Assembly (NCBI GenBank): GCA_947396885.1
Contig: OX377202.1
Location: forward strand, 35,921,478 to 35,985,477
DNA from: Heligmosomoides polygyrus polygyrus
Lineage: Eukaryota; Nematoda; Chromadorea; Rhabditida; Heligmosomidae
Length of the DNA: 64,000 nt
Direction: 5' to 3'
Shown in pieces: positions 1 through 11,176 of the stretch. Position numbers and translations under genes: made by a program. The first letter of the stretch is position 1; each line of letters opens with the position of its first letter. The notes beneath the pieces were generated by a model. The model had not been told where the DNA came from, ran no database searches, and saw nothing but the letters and a program-made list of their open reading frames with translations.

Positions 1-239
1 TTCTTATGATCGAGATTGATTCCTGAGCTGGAGATTTAAGAAATCCAACTTACAAAAATTGATAAATCTGCTACGAAGGATCTGAGTGATGGTAGCACTT
101 ACACCATCAATCAAACGAATCAAACGAGTGCATAGAGCGATATCTTATGAAAGCTTTCCATCGCGCAAACACTTTCTCCGGATTTGGAAGAGCTTAGGAA
201 CATTTTTCTGCTGAAGAGACCGCGATGTGATGATACAAA

Positions 240-690
240 TTAAATTCTGGCAGTTGGACATATACGGCATAATTTTTGTGCGGTAAAACTGCTCCAAGCA
301 ATCACACTAAACTTGCACCTCTGCGTTGATTTCACATTTACCTTCGCAAATGTGCGTTGCGTCATCACCATAAAGCAACGCCTAAGTGACTGGCTTCTAC
401 AGATCTCGGGTAACGGCATCCATGACGACAACATGGAGCAGTGAGGAAAGCACATAACCCTGGTATACCCGGACAGAGATGGAAAACTCGATCAAGGTGC
501 CTGCTGCAGATTGAACTCGGCTGTTTGGTTAAGAGTAGAGAATTCGCACCCGCTCTGTGAGCTCTTTAGGAACTCCATAATGCCGCAGGGAATACCATAT
601 CACTTCACGCGGTACGCGGTCGAAGGCCTTCTCCAAGTCGAGAAAGGCTATATGCACTGGATTCTGCCTCCCGCGATGCTTTTCTACCAG
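240..690 (-). pseudogene. non-LTR retrotransposon reverse transcriptase fragment
   Basis: Read on the minus strand, about 680 down to 240 gives one continuous frame with typical non-LTR reverse transcriptase blocks. First comes the palm block FLDLEKAFDRVPREVIW (about 650-600), then GVPKELTERVRILYS, then a VVVMDAVTRDL block, then the catalytic box LLYGDDA near 330-345. In-frame stops occur after RILYS, after TRDL and on either side of the YGDD box, so it is dead. There is no endonuclease domain and no 3' end, so this is an internal scrap of an element that once copied its RNA at a nicked target. The two RTE remnants at 11177-13374 and 37946-38867 have different sequences, so this is another family. 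Confidence 0.8.
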
Positions 691-938
691 AAGTCAGAAA
701 GCGAGCGATGTGCGTTGCATCAATGGCGCTACAGCCAGCTAATAAGCCACTGCTAACTAGCCAACTGCTAACTGCTGGAAAGCTGGACGATGTCACGAAT
801 TCGTCCAATTCGCTTATTTCATAAATTGTAATTAGAATATGCTCCACAGAAATGTCCGTAAATCTCAAATCGAGTTTATCACACCCCTAATGCTTCGCAA
901 AAAAATTCAAACAACTAACCATAAGCTAAAATGACATG
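691..938. other. unassigned sequence
   Basis: No gene or repeat recognised. Part of it may be decayed upstream sequence of the RT fragment. Confidence 0.3.
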
Positions 939-1018
939 TGAAGCCTCGACACAGCTGTGGTTTGTTTGTAAGAAATTATGAAGTCTCGACACAGCTGTGG
1001 TTTGTTTGTAAGAAATTA
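939..1018. repeat. 40-bp tandem duplication
   Basis: Two adjacent copies of a 40-bp unit (939-978 and 979-1018) differ at one site (cctcg versus tctcg). Each unit contains the 10-bp palindrome CACAGCTGTG. No function is evident. Confidence 0.9.
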
Positions 1019-2207
1019 CGAAAAGCCACCAATTCCTGCATTTCCTTACCATTGCTGAATTATTTGGGAGCTAGTAAAGTCGCAGAAATGCACAGTAACT
1101 GCAAGAAGAGAAGAGGATTTCATGTTCTTCTTTACGTCATCATCAGAAGCATCATTTTCATCGTTTTCCCTTCTTTGCTTTAGATTAAGCAACAAGTTTT
1201 CCACACATAGAGATTAACGATAAGTTAAATAATAAAGGTAGGAAACGCTCTCTATGCGATGCTTGAAGTCGCTTTGGATATGTATTTTTTACATACAATG
1301 ATCAGCGGTGGCTGGCTCGCATGAGAAATCAACACCATTGTTTTCTTGAACACTTGATTTGCAACAGAGAGCTAAACTAAATTTATCACAGCAAAATGAA
1401 TTTCAGTGCTTTTTCAGAAGGAACATAGAAGAAACGGAAAAGTTGTAAGTGAAGCACTCGGCGCAAGTCGAGTTATGGGGTCCACCTGATATTCTTCTTG
1501 AGTATCACTCCACTTCTATGGGACGACTCTCCCCGCGTATTCTAATTTTATATCATATTATGATATAAGGTCAGTGTTTTTATGTCATTGAATCTTTTCC
1601 AAACATCGAAATCGTTCCACGCTTTGCTTCACTCTACCGTGTTTTTTCACCCGCCCCCCCCCCCAACTATGAATCCAGTTTTGGTCATTTTCATTTTCAT
1701 TTTTTGACAGATTTTCAAGACAAGAAGGCATATGCTAGCGAATGCATATTAGGGGGTGCACTGTTAAGGTGAAGTCTTTTCTTAGTCGTTCTCTTTACTA
1801 TTAGCTTCATAATCCAACGGAATCCTATAACTGCGGCCGGGCCGAGGAAAGCACAATATGCTGTCTTACCTTGAGCTGTACTTTGAAGGAAGGGAGTGCA
1901 CCTCCTTAAATCTGTGCGGCTCCCATAAGCGTAACATGGTTGTGCTTTATAATAAAGAAAAGTGAGGGCGAAAACACCGTTTATGTTGCATTTTTTAAAC
2001 TTACCGTAATCTGTACGAGAAAATTTGGTGGGCCGCCCCACCTCAACTTCAACCGTATCTTCTAAAGAACAGATGGTAGGGTAGCATGCTGTAGAGAAGA
2101 CTAAATTTTAGTTGCCTAGGCTTTGCAGAACACGAGGCGGCAATGATTAAGTGATCGCGGCGAAAGAAAGCAACCGCTCAACGTGCACCACCGCTAACTT
2201 TTTTCAG
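1019..2207. other. unassigned intergenic sequence with one palindrome
   Basis: No recognisable gene. It holds a C-run near 1652 and a perfect AT palindrome at 1548-1568 (10-bp arms TTATATCATA and TATGATATAA around one base). A 108-aa minus-strand open frame (1715-2041) has no recognisable domain and is not called. Confidence 0.4.
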
Positions 2208-2604
2208 ACCCAATTCGGAAGTGCGGCAGTTCATCATTCGACTCGATTTGCAGCGTCACATGGTTAGATTCATCAATTCTACAGGCCAGGACCACCTGCT
2301 GGTAAAACCACGGAAGTTTCGTTGCTCAGTCAAAGACCGAATTAGCAGCATCGCTTTGGATTGTTCAGCTGGGTGCTACGCAGGGGCAGTGCACTATCCT
2401 CAGCTATGGTTCGTAATTAGACACGGCTTCTCAGTTGCTATAGGCGTTCCATCAAAGAATAGTGTACAAATCCTTGCTCATTTTGACGACAGCTTCAGAC
2501 CTATTGCTATGAGGCGAGTGGGCCGTGAAGATGAGGCTAACACACGTATTCAAAGCCAAGCATGTCTATTTTCAGCGGTAACAGGTACATCAGGACGGAA
2601 CTAA
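2208..2604 (+). CDS. candidate internal or terminal host exon, unknown product
   Basis: An open frame of about 130 codons follows directly after a strong nematode-type splice acceptor (CTTTTTTCAG ending at 2207). The frame has no good ATG at its beginning, as expected for an internal exon. It ends at a TAA near 2604, and a possible donor (CAG/GTACAT) lies near 2585. The translation has ordinary protein composition (RQFIIRLDLQRHMVRF near the start, SFRPIAMRRVGREDE near the end) and no low complexity. I do not recognise the family. No partner exons were identified, so chance openness remains possible. Confidence 0.3.
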
Positions 2605-3142
2605 TCATAAGCGATGCTAAGAGGATGTTAACACTTAACTCTTCTCACGTTCAGGCCTGTGAATAGGTGCAAAGTTTTCGCAAACAATCTCAATGAATGC
2701 TTCAGTACAAGTGCAGTTAAAGGAACCTGTTTTAAAATTTCTATGCGGCATTGGCACTTTTGCTCAAACTACTCAGCAACAGCGTGTCTAGAGTTTCGTA
2801 AAAGAAACCAAAAGTAGGAACTGCACGAAGGGTCGCGAAGAATAGTAAACAAGCGGAGATTCTCTCAAAAGATAGCGGAGTCGGAAAGTGGCGCTGCACT
2901 CTGCACAGGCCCACTCCAATCTATCCCTCCACCTCCAGAAGACGTGGATTTAGTGTGTATCTCTCCGCCAAAAGCATGTCTTAAAGGAACGCCAGAAAAA
3001 AAGTGTTGAGAAAAACAACAAGGTACTGCTTACTACCTTAGACTGCGATCTGATGCATAACCAACGCTTCGGAAAAGTGATCAAAAGACGTCACCGTTAA
3101 TTCACTATAGGAGTCCCTTATAGGGTAATGAGCACCAAAGTT
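2605..3142. other. unassigned intergenic sequence
   Basis: Nothing recognised: no long open frame, no repeat, no RNA-like fold seen by eye. Confidence 0.4.
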
Positions 3143-3248
3143 ACCTGCGTCAGGTTACCGTGTTTGATATACCAGACGTTCAACGGCCTGCCGGCCGCCA
3201 AACGTCTGGTTGGGGCTTCGCCCCAAACCCGGAGTATAGAACACTCCG
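3143..3248. repeat. cluster of four consecutive perfect hairpins
   Basis: Four inverted repeats follow one another in 106 bp. ACCTG/CAGGT has a 3-nt loop (3143-3155). CCAGACGTT/AACGTCTGG has 20 nt between the arms (3172-3209). TTGGGGC/GCCCCAA has a TTC loop (3210-3226). CGGAGT/ACTCCG has a 7-nt loop (3230-3248). All arms are perfect. The block abuts the C-rich minisatellite and may be the end of an unknown foldback element or a structured RNA. Confidence 0.85.
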
Positions 3249-3298
3249 AACGTCTTCTTCTCCTCTTTAGGCCTTCTCTCATTCATTAAAAAACTTGT

Positions 3299-3890
3299 CA
3301 GCCCCCCCCCCCCCTCCCCTTCGTCGGTCCCTACTACTGCAACCACCTTCACTGGACCTCCCTTTGTCCCCTCTTCGCCGGTTATCCTATCCTTCACCGA
3401 TCCCCATTACTGGTCCCACCCTCACTGGTCCCCTTTTAACTCATCAACCCTTTTCCGGTCCCCCTTCACTGGCCCCTTTCCCCCCCACTACCTCACCGGT
3501 GCCCATTGCTGGTCCCTTCCTCAGCGGTCCCCCCTTCACCTGGTCCCCTCTTCACTGGTCAACATTCTACCGTCCTCCTTTCACTGGACCCCTCCCCCTG
3601 CTTCACCGGTCCACCCTTCACTGGACCACTCCCCCCCCCCCCCCCTTCAACGGTCCCCATTACTGGTCCCTTCCTCACCGGTCCCATCTTCACTGGACCC
3701 TCCCCCCCCCCCCCTTCACCGGTCCCCTTCGCTGCTCCCCCCCCCCCTTACCGGCCCCATTGCTGGTTTCACCTTCACTGGTCCCTCCTTTATTGGTCAA
3801 CCCTTTACCGCTCCCCCTTACTGGAACCCCATCCTTCACCGGTCCCCAATTACTGGTCCCACCTTCACTGGTATCACGTCGTCTGAATCC
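3299..3890. repeat. pyrimidine-rich minisatellite
   Basis: Many imperfect copies of a roughly 15-20 bp unit of the form CCTTCACTGGTCCC or CCCATTACTGGTCCC, with poly-C runs up to about 14 nt near 3302, 3632, 3703 and 3740. The open frames across it, including a Pro/Ser/Leu-rich one of 226 codons, follow from the composition and are not genes. Confidence 0.9.
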
Positions 3891-4310
3891 GGAATCCTCG
3901 CGCGACAGCTGTGACACCTCTTCCAAACCCGGTGGCCTGTTGAACAACGTAAGTGACATGTGTTCTCAACCCTAACGTGCTTTGCGCGACATCGGTGACA
4001 GGTCGTCTGAATCTGGAAGGCCCTTCGCGACATTGGTGACACCTCTTCTGAATGCAGGCACCTGATGAGCGACGTCGGTGACATGTCTTCTCAAGTCGGA
4101 CGTGGTTTGCGCGACATCGTTGACACGTCGTCTGAATCCAGAAAGGCCTTTCGCGACATCGGTGACACCACTTCTAAACCCAGGCACCTGATGAACGTCG
4201 GTGACGTCTTCTCAAGCCGGACCTGCATTGCGCGACATCGGTGACACCTCTTCTCAACCTGAACGTCCTTTGCGCGACATCGGTGACATGTCGCCTGAAC
4301 ATGGACGCCC
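3891..4310. repeat. 42-bp minisatellite, about ten degenerate copies
   Basis: The unit begins GCGCGACATCGGTGACACC and recurs about every 42 bp with substitutions and small indels; the clearest copies are at 4228-4310. On the plus strand one unit equals 14 codons (pattern RDIGDTSSQPERPL), but indels shift the frame between copies and a TAA closes one frame at 3975. Either a decayed repeat-coding exon or a non-coding VNTR. Confidence 0.85.
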
Positions 4311-4465
4311 GTCGACAACTACAACAGTTGACAAACTGGTGACAACTGCAACCTCCTCCCCCCCCCCCCCCCCCCTTCCCCACACTTCCTCCCAACACAC
4401 TCCTCCAGCACTTCTGTGCAAACAAACACACACACAAACTCACCCACAGACAAACGACCGTTCTC
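4311..4465. repeat. low-complexity C-run and AC-rich tract
   Basis: A poly-C tract near 4357-4375 is followed by ACACAC-rich sequence up to about 4455. Simple sequence only. Confidence 0.7.
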
Positions 4466-7136
4466 GCTTATATATAGTAGGATCATAACTTCCAGCGCAG
4501 AGCTTCAAAAGCTCAACAGCCGCTCATAACGCTCATAACATGTTTTATTTTGTCAAATAGATAAAGAAATGCGTGACGACGCGGTCAGAATGTCTAGATT
4601 CATGAAGGTTTGTTGGAGGATCCAGTATCATCAAACTCAGTGGGCGCAGACGCTATAGCTTGAGCGCTATGTGGCTTAAGGTTAAAATTAAAATTATTAA
4701 AATTGCGAACCCACCACGTAATGTGTTTCCATGACAACTGCAGGAGGTCATCTTAAAAGACTGCATTCCTCTGGATCAAGTAATCACCACCAACACTATG
4801 GTCGGAATTTCGGGTGAAAATTTTCACAAAAAAAAACAGTTAAGGTACACCTCCTGCGTTTTTCACGGGAGCACATTGCGAAAGTGGATTTCTTCTTGTT
4901 CCTCGAACGAGTTGGAATAGTGAGCTACTCTGACACCCGATAGTAATGGTGGTATTTACTCATTCATGTACAACATAGGTACATGTGCAGGACAAAAAGG
5001 AAAATGTACAACAAAAACGTGAGGCATATGAGGGAGAACTCACATTAAAATAACCGCATGAGGCGAAAATAGCTACCAAAAATGCAGAGTAGGCAACTGG
5101 AAACTCACTTACTAGTACTCAAACAAAGGACCGTCCACAAAATTGAGCATGACATTTTGAGCAAGTGAAATTTTGAAAGACTCAATCAAAAGTAGGGTTA
5201 TCAATCAAAAATTCGTGGTTCCACTGGCCTTTCTATATATGAAGAAGATGCACCTCTTCTGATACTTAGCAGTGGGAACTTGGGCTTTCTGTAATAGAGA
5301 TCTTCACTGCTGGAATGAGAAAAAGTCGCTGGATCTACCGACACACTTTGAGTCATAACAATAAAGGACCTAGTAGTATCTGCATTCTTATTTTGGCACT
5401 GAAGAGTTTGAGCGCTGAGAGCCCTGAACCTTGCAAGGCAATTTGGCATGGTGTTCTACTACGATCCAAATATCTCAGGCAAAACTTCCCTATAAAATTA
5501 TTCTGATTACCCTCTAGAAGCTTTATTTGTTTCTTCGTGAGTAGGTTACACACTGCATATTTCAATCTCTCCGTACGAACGACGGCTTTACATCTCGCGG
5601 AAGCAAATTCAGCTCACTTTGAGGCAGAATCTTAAGCTACATGTATGAGCTGTAATCTACTTTCTTTGCAGTTGCAGTTGTTGTTAAATGCGTCTGCGCG
5701 AACCGCATACTAGGATGCATATAAGCTTGTGAAATATCGTGGTTGGCTGGATGGCATTTCGTTGAGAGAAACCCGCAGTTTCAAGCCTATGCCTGATGCT
5801 TAGAAAGTTTCCTAAAACACCACATGCTGTGACGAGGTCGGACGTTACGGTTTAGGAACTGAACGGCGACTTTCACACGACGCTCACGAAGTTAAGGTAA
5901 CAAGACTTCGAAAGCCTAACTCTAGCCTACCGCCACTAACGATACGCCGTTCATAGGAGACTTTGAGATCAAAGCACCAAACAGTCTTTCCTCCTTTCGA
6001 ATAAATGGCTTGTGCTACTACGACTTCTGCGAAAACACTGCCACTATGCTAAGGGGAAAGAAAGCCTCATTTGCACACTTAGGCTCTGATCTGATGCCTT
6101 TACGGAGACGGTTAATCATGGTTTCTTAGCTCTCAACTTGACGATGGGCTCCGTCTTCCTTTGAGAAACCACGTCCCGTCATTGAAGTCGTCGGTAAGGT
6201 GCAACAGAGTGGTACTGTTCCAAAACCATGATTTGCAAAGGGCTAGTCAACAACCAGCCTGCTCAAATCTTAGTAGAGCTTGGAGTGCACTATCGTTAGA
6301 TCCCAGACCTCGTTTCATGGTCGATGCTATGTCGTTCACTTGAAGAAACCAGACCTGCGCTACTCGATCTTAAACAGAGCATGCTGTCTTAATTGGGGCG
6401 AAATTAACTAAACATTCGATCAAAAAAGTATCTGGCCGTTGGGAAAGAGAGCAACTCTTCTATAAGGTCGCAGAGAGCCAATTTGTGTATGCGAGGTGGG
6501 AAATTCCAGCGATGTGGATTCTCCTTGTGTGCATTCTCTCTTCAATTTACAGATTCCAAAGCTTTCTGGCATCGAAATATGGCCATTAGGGACGGAACTC
6601 TTAAATGTCAAGTAAGAAAAACACAAGGTTTTTAGAAGCTTTTTGGGAAGCACTCATAGAACCGTAAGACGCGAAAGGGATGACGGACAATAGAAATCAG
6701 GCTATCGCAACGACAGAACTTTTCAACTGGCCTAGAAAGACAAAGACAGCAGACGACTCCAGGAACGGAGCATGCTGGTGAAGAACCATACGTTTTTATG
6801 CATTGTGGAGTGAGAATTGTGATTTCCGATGCACTCAGAAGCGCGTCCTTTGTGATGGAAAACCGGACTGAAAGCGCTAATGCAATGAGAAGCTTAGTGC
6901 TTACAGTCTATCAGCGAAACTGACGCACAGATCTGTACGCATGGACAAATACGAATGGCAAAGCTAATCAATATCGATATTTGCCAGGAAAATTGATATC
7001 GAATGCCAGGCAGCGTACCTGTCCAATATAACCAAGGGTTATTGTCTAAAAAGCCGATTCGAATTCTGATCCATTGAAGGAAGCACAAATAGGTTTGAAA
7101 CGTATAACCGAATTTGGATGTGGGCTGCAATTTGCC
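4466..7136. other. unassigned intergenic sequence
   Basis: About 2.7 kb with only short open frames (82 codons or fewer), none with recognisable domains. No repeats or RNA genes were recognised by eye. Confidence 0.4.
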
Positions 7137-7138
7137 TA

Positions 7139-8411
7139 AGGTCATCCAATGAGTAATGTCGTTTTTTGTGCACTACATTTTTAGCTCATTGTTATCGGCA
7201 GACTTGTGTATTTCGAAGATGCACTAAAGTGATTCTAAGGTGAATGAGACTTGCTCTTTTAGAATCTACCATTCGTTGAATTGTTAGCTTGCAAGTTCAG
7301 GTGAAATGGCTTAGCAAATCTCAGAAGAGCATATTCGGCATTGCATGCTTTTCGAATTTCGGAAGGGTAGTAACGCAGTGGTTGCTACCAAAAATATCTG
7401 CAATGTATATCCACATTTGATTTGACGTTCGCAAATGCCAGCGGTGGTTTTCCAAGTTTAAATCCAGTAATTTTGACCTATCTGACTCTTCTCGATCAGG
7501 AAGGCCCGTAACATTAGTCAACGACATGTTGATGGCAGAACTGGAGGCGAATCCTTGTCAAACAGTGGAGGAACTTTCGAGTGCTCTCGAGAGGACCTAA
7601 ATCAACCATACGTTTCCATCTACGCCAAATTGGCAAGGTAAGCAGAGCAGGTGTTTGTGTATCGCAGGATTTATCGGCCGAGAACCGTGCCAACCGATCG
7701 ACGCTTTGCAACACACTGCTTCAACGACACCGCACAGACCCGTTTTTTGATCGACTGATCCCAGGAGACGAAAAATGGATACTGTACGATAATCCGAAAC
7801 GCAAAAAGCAATGGCTTCCAAAAATGAACAACCAAGAAGTACTGCGAAGCAGATTATTCCTCTCAGAATGGCACTTCTATGTGTTTGGTAGAATATCCGT
7901 GGAATTGGCCACTTTGAAGTGCTTAAATCTGAACAGACCGTTGACGCAGACCTTTACCGTGAGCAACTATATAGAGTGAACCAAGCTTTACTAGAAAAGT
8001 ATTCGACGATCGTCAACAGAAAGGGCGTAATTCTCCATCACGACAATGCAAGACCGCACTGTGCAAAACGGACGCTGGAAAAAATCAACGAATTAGGATG
8101 AGAGCTTCTGCCTCACCCAACGTCTTCTCCCGATCCCGCACCTTCGGATTACTACATACTCCGGTCTCTACAGCACTTTCTTAGTGGCAAGAAATTTGAA
8201 AGTTTAGAGGATATTCAAAATGTTATGTCCACACATTTTGCTCAAAAACCACAACGGTTTTATTGCTCAGGTATTGAAGATTTGCACGTTAGATGGAGAA
8301 AGGTTGTTGATGATGATGGTGATTACATTGTTGGCCGAGATGAAGCTTTGTTGAAAAATTGTTCAGTTGAAGTCAAGGTGAAAAAAAACGACATTACTTA
8401 TTGGATGACCT
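7139..8411 (+). mobile_element. mariner DNA transposon, near full length, inactive
   Basis: A 1,273-bp element bounded by inverted repeats of about 30 bp. The left end at 7139-7168 begins AGGTCATCCAATGAGTAATG. The right end at about 8381-8411 is its complement, ending GGATGACCT. The dinucleotide TA lies immediately left (7137-7138), fitting mariner TA targeting. The length matches the usual 1.3 kb. The single transposase reading is broken (see the pseudogene). Confidence 0.85.
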
Positions 8412-8413
8412 AA
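7306..8413 (+). pseudogene. mariner transposase pseudogene
   Basis: Mariner transposases cut and paste the element at TA sites with a D,D34D catalytic triad. From the ATG at 7306 the frame gives the N-terminal helix-turn-helix (EEHIRHCMLFEFRKG), interrupted by a stop at codon 3 and by a frameshift near 7425. The catalytic blocks are visible in pieces: GDEKWILYDN (first D, near 7770), ILHHDNARPH (second D, near 8030-8060) and SPDPAPSDYYILRSLQ (third D, near 8130-8170). A TGA at 8099-8101 replaces the usual Trp of the LGW motif. At least two frameshifts and several stops make it inactive. The reading ends with a TAA overlapping the right terminal repeat. Confidence 0.9.
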
Positions 8414-9600
8414 TATATTTGTTTACATTTCAGCTGAAAAACTAGTTGAATGATCACAACTTATTGGTCAAATACATGGTGAGCACAACAACAAGAGGGT
8501 TTTGGAACGAAAACGCAGCTTCAAGATAATTCGTGAGGAATCGGGAACGTATCCGGTGAGTCATGTTTTGATGCAGATGCCGATTTTCACATTGTGATAA
8601 AGAGCTTGCGAAATATACAAAAGAATGGCATTTCAATCGCACAAGCCGTGGCGAAAGTGGTACAAGACGTAGAAAAATGAAGTCTGATGCGACGTTTTAT
8701 ACTGGTCACTCAACATTGAGATTCGCTATTGAACTTCTCCTTATGAAAGCACTTAAAAAATGTTCGCACTATTTGAACAGCTACAAAATTTCTACGTTTT
8801 TTGCTGCAGTGAGGTCTTTGTTTTGAAGAACAAGAAAGTAATACACTACTGGTGTGTTGGACCTAGAAAGTGCATAAACACGTCAGCCTAGCGTACCACA
8901 ATTTAAGCTTGATTGGTAGCGCAAATGCAACTTACACTGAATTTTTCTATCAGAAGTTCACATCTTTGCGCCACGCATTGCTGAACACTTGTGGTTAGTT
9001 TAAGAAACAACTCTAATTATCTAATCAAAGGACTGCTTACGGAATTTCGGGCCTGAGCTACTAACTAAATGAATCTAGAAACATGATAACGTGTTGCCTC
9101 TCGCTACAGAAAACGTATAGAAAACATGCTGGCTCATAGAAAACAATGTCCCAAAAATTCTTGCGATAATAAGTGGTATCAACTAGGAATCTGCGTCGCA
9201 TTCGCAATAAACTCCAATGATGATGAAGAAGAAGTGACAACAGGTTCAAAAATACGAGCATGCTACGAAATGTGTTGCGATCATTGCTGAATCCCTGATT
9301 TTCCCTAAGCTTAGAGTCTGTTTAAGCTGCCACACTCTTTATTATGGAGAAATAAATTAGCTTTCACATTTTTAGGTTCACCTCAAACAAACTCAGATCA
9401 ACAGCAGTCCCAAGCAGCCAATTTTCACTATTTTCCACCACAAAAAAATATTGTGTTGCGTTCGGCTTGACGGGATTACAGTATCAAAAGAGCTCAAAAC
9501 TTTTCACTTTCTTGCACTTAGAAAGAAAACTCACAAGGGAGGGGTCTGAAGCGCGTGTCTAAATAGGGAGAGCGTGTCATATATGTAGAATAACCACCCC
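8414..9600. other. unassigned intergenic sequence
   Basis: AT-rich, no recognisable gene. A TTTATT near 9338 would be an AATAAA polyadenylation signal for the candidate minus-strand exon at 9601-9931. Confidence 0.35.
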
Positions 9601-9931
9601 TCAGTTAGCATAAGAGTGTGTTTCGTTTTTGTCAAGTCGCTGAACCCAAGGAGTAGGGGGTCCATGGAATCTGCGCCTCGCGAGCGCTGGGGTGCCTTGT
9701 ACGCCCGAAACGCCTCTGCCGGTAAGCGGCTCGGGGCGCTGTAGATACTGACGTTGCTTCACGGGAGGGAGTTCGGGGGATTGAGGTTCTCCTGCGTTGC
9801 CGTATATTTGCATTTCAACTGACTGGTTGAGATTTGATTGGTGCTGACTTCTAACCAATTTTCGACTTGGCGCTGAGCGGCTAGGTGGGGGAGGGGTCTC
9901 CATGGAATTGAGCCCTATAGTCCGTCCTGTT
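9601..9931 (-). CDS. candidate terminal exon of a host gene, unknown product
   Basis: On the minus strand a possible splice acceptor (TTTTGTGCAG, at 9932-9941) precedes an open frame of about 110 codons ending with a stop at 9601. The translation is Pro/Arg/Gln-rich with a natural-looking mix (SVEMQIYGNAGEPQSPELPP in the middle), like a cytoplasmic tail. An AATAAA lies about 260 bp downstream on this strand. No family recognised and no upstream exon identified. Confidence 0.28.
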
Positions 9932-10295
9932 CTGCACAAAACTAAAAAATTTACACAGCAATTGTGTGTTCTACCTCAGCGTGTTCTATCTCAGCGGTGA
10001 ACTGGGGTAGGCCATCTCTGATGTAATTTGGGATTCACGTGCGTTCCTACATACTAAGGCGGATAAACACTCAGTGTAAGGTCCCCACCCCTCCCCCCAA
10101 CCTGAGAACCGCTTTGCACGCAGGCATTTTCTGCTAATTTTCTAGGTGTATGCTGTGGAGAGAAATTTTCCTGCAACATGTTTACACCTGATCGGTTTCT
10201 AACCAAAGGGCAATGAGAAAGATATCCAACATGCTCTGCTCTCCTTCTATGCTGTTCTACTATTCTCCTTCTTTGAGCAAGTCTTCGCCCCACAG
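9932..10295. other. unassigned sequence
   Basis: No gene recognised. A minus-strand open frame at 10054-10293 has no recognisable features. Confidence 0.3.
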
Positions 10296-10514
10296 ATGCC
10301 CGATAGCAGTGCCCTTATTCTGGACTCATGGGCCGGCCTCTCGAACGGTTCAAGCAATACACTTAGCAATACACTTATGGAAGACCTTGAGTATTCGGAC
10401 TCCCATTGGGTCCACAGGCCAGATTCAGGCTGCCAGCATGTGCTACTTCAGTTAAATGAAGTCGCTTATGAAGCGCATTCATCTCCTCGTCATTGGGCAC
10501 GACCCTCCCTTTAA
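10296..10514 (+). CDS. candidate short ORF or exon, unknown product
   Basis: An ATG directly after an acceptor-like CCCCACAG opens 72 codons (begins MPDSSALILDSWAGLSNGSS). In another frame an ATG at about 10458 runs to a consensus donor AAG/GTAAGT at about 10540, so this stretch may be exonic with uncertain frame. An internal 13-bp direct repeat (AGCAATACACTTA) is present. Not recognised. Confidence 0.2.
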   Translation: MPDSSALILDSWAGLSNGSSNTLSNTLMEDLEYSDSHWVHRPDSGCQHVLLQLNEVAYEAHSSPRHWARPSL

Positions 10515-11176
10515 TCTGCAAAAAAGGGGCAATATCCTGAAGGTAAGTGTCGAAGTTGCGGGAAGGAGAACGGATTTGTTACAATGACGTTGAAGGCTGG
10601 TTTACCGAATCCCGTGCTATCCTCACTTTGAGCTGTCTGCGTACGCTCAAGGCTGGCTATACGGCGTCGCATCCTGGTCCCGATAGAAAGTCCGAGCACG
10701 ATGGTTTCCCGATGACATTGGTCCATGTAGGAAAGCAAGCTGTGAATATCTTGTAGCTCTTATACGATATCTTGCTTCATGCACTTTATGCCAGTGTATC
10801 ACTGTTGTTGAACGTTCATATATCACTATCACTGTTGAATACCTTTCACACTGATTTTTTGTTAAAAACCTATCAATAACAAACTACTTGCAAGAAAGTT
10901 TCGCTTCTCAGTATACAGCTGAAAAAATGCGCAAAAAACGCCTGAAAATTTTTGGAGCGTCAGGACCTCTTAGATCTCACGCAGTCTGTTTAGATGGAAA
11001 AATATTGAACGGCATGAAAACAGAACCTCGACCACCTTGCACGAAGCAACGCCATTGGCAACAAGCTGCTTGCCGGCGCCGGCATTACTGGAATGTATGT
11101 AGAATGTACAAGGAACCCCACCGCGCGTGAGATGCCCATTCCACAGTAATTTTAAAGACCCATTGCTTCTAGGGTT
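10515..11176. other. unassigned sequence
   Basis: Contains the donor-like AAGGTAAGT near 10540. Otherwise nothing identifiable before the RTE remnant. Confidence 0.3.

Noticed and set aside
3295..3975. 226-codon Pro/Ser/Leu-rich open frame
   Set aside because: It is entirely inside the C-rich minisatellite. Its openness comes from the lack of T/A-rich codons, other frames are open too, and it has no proper protein features.
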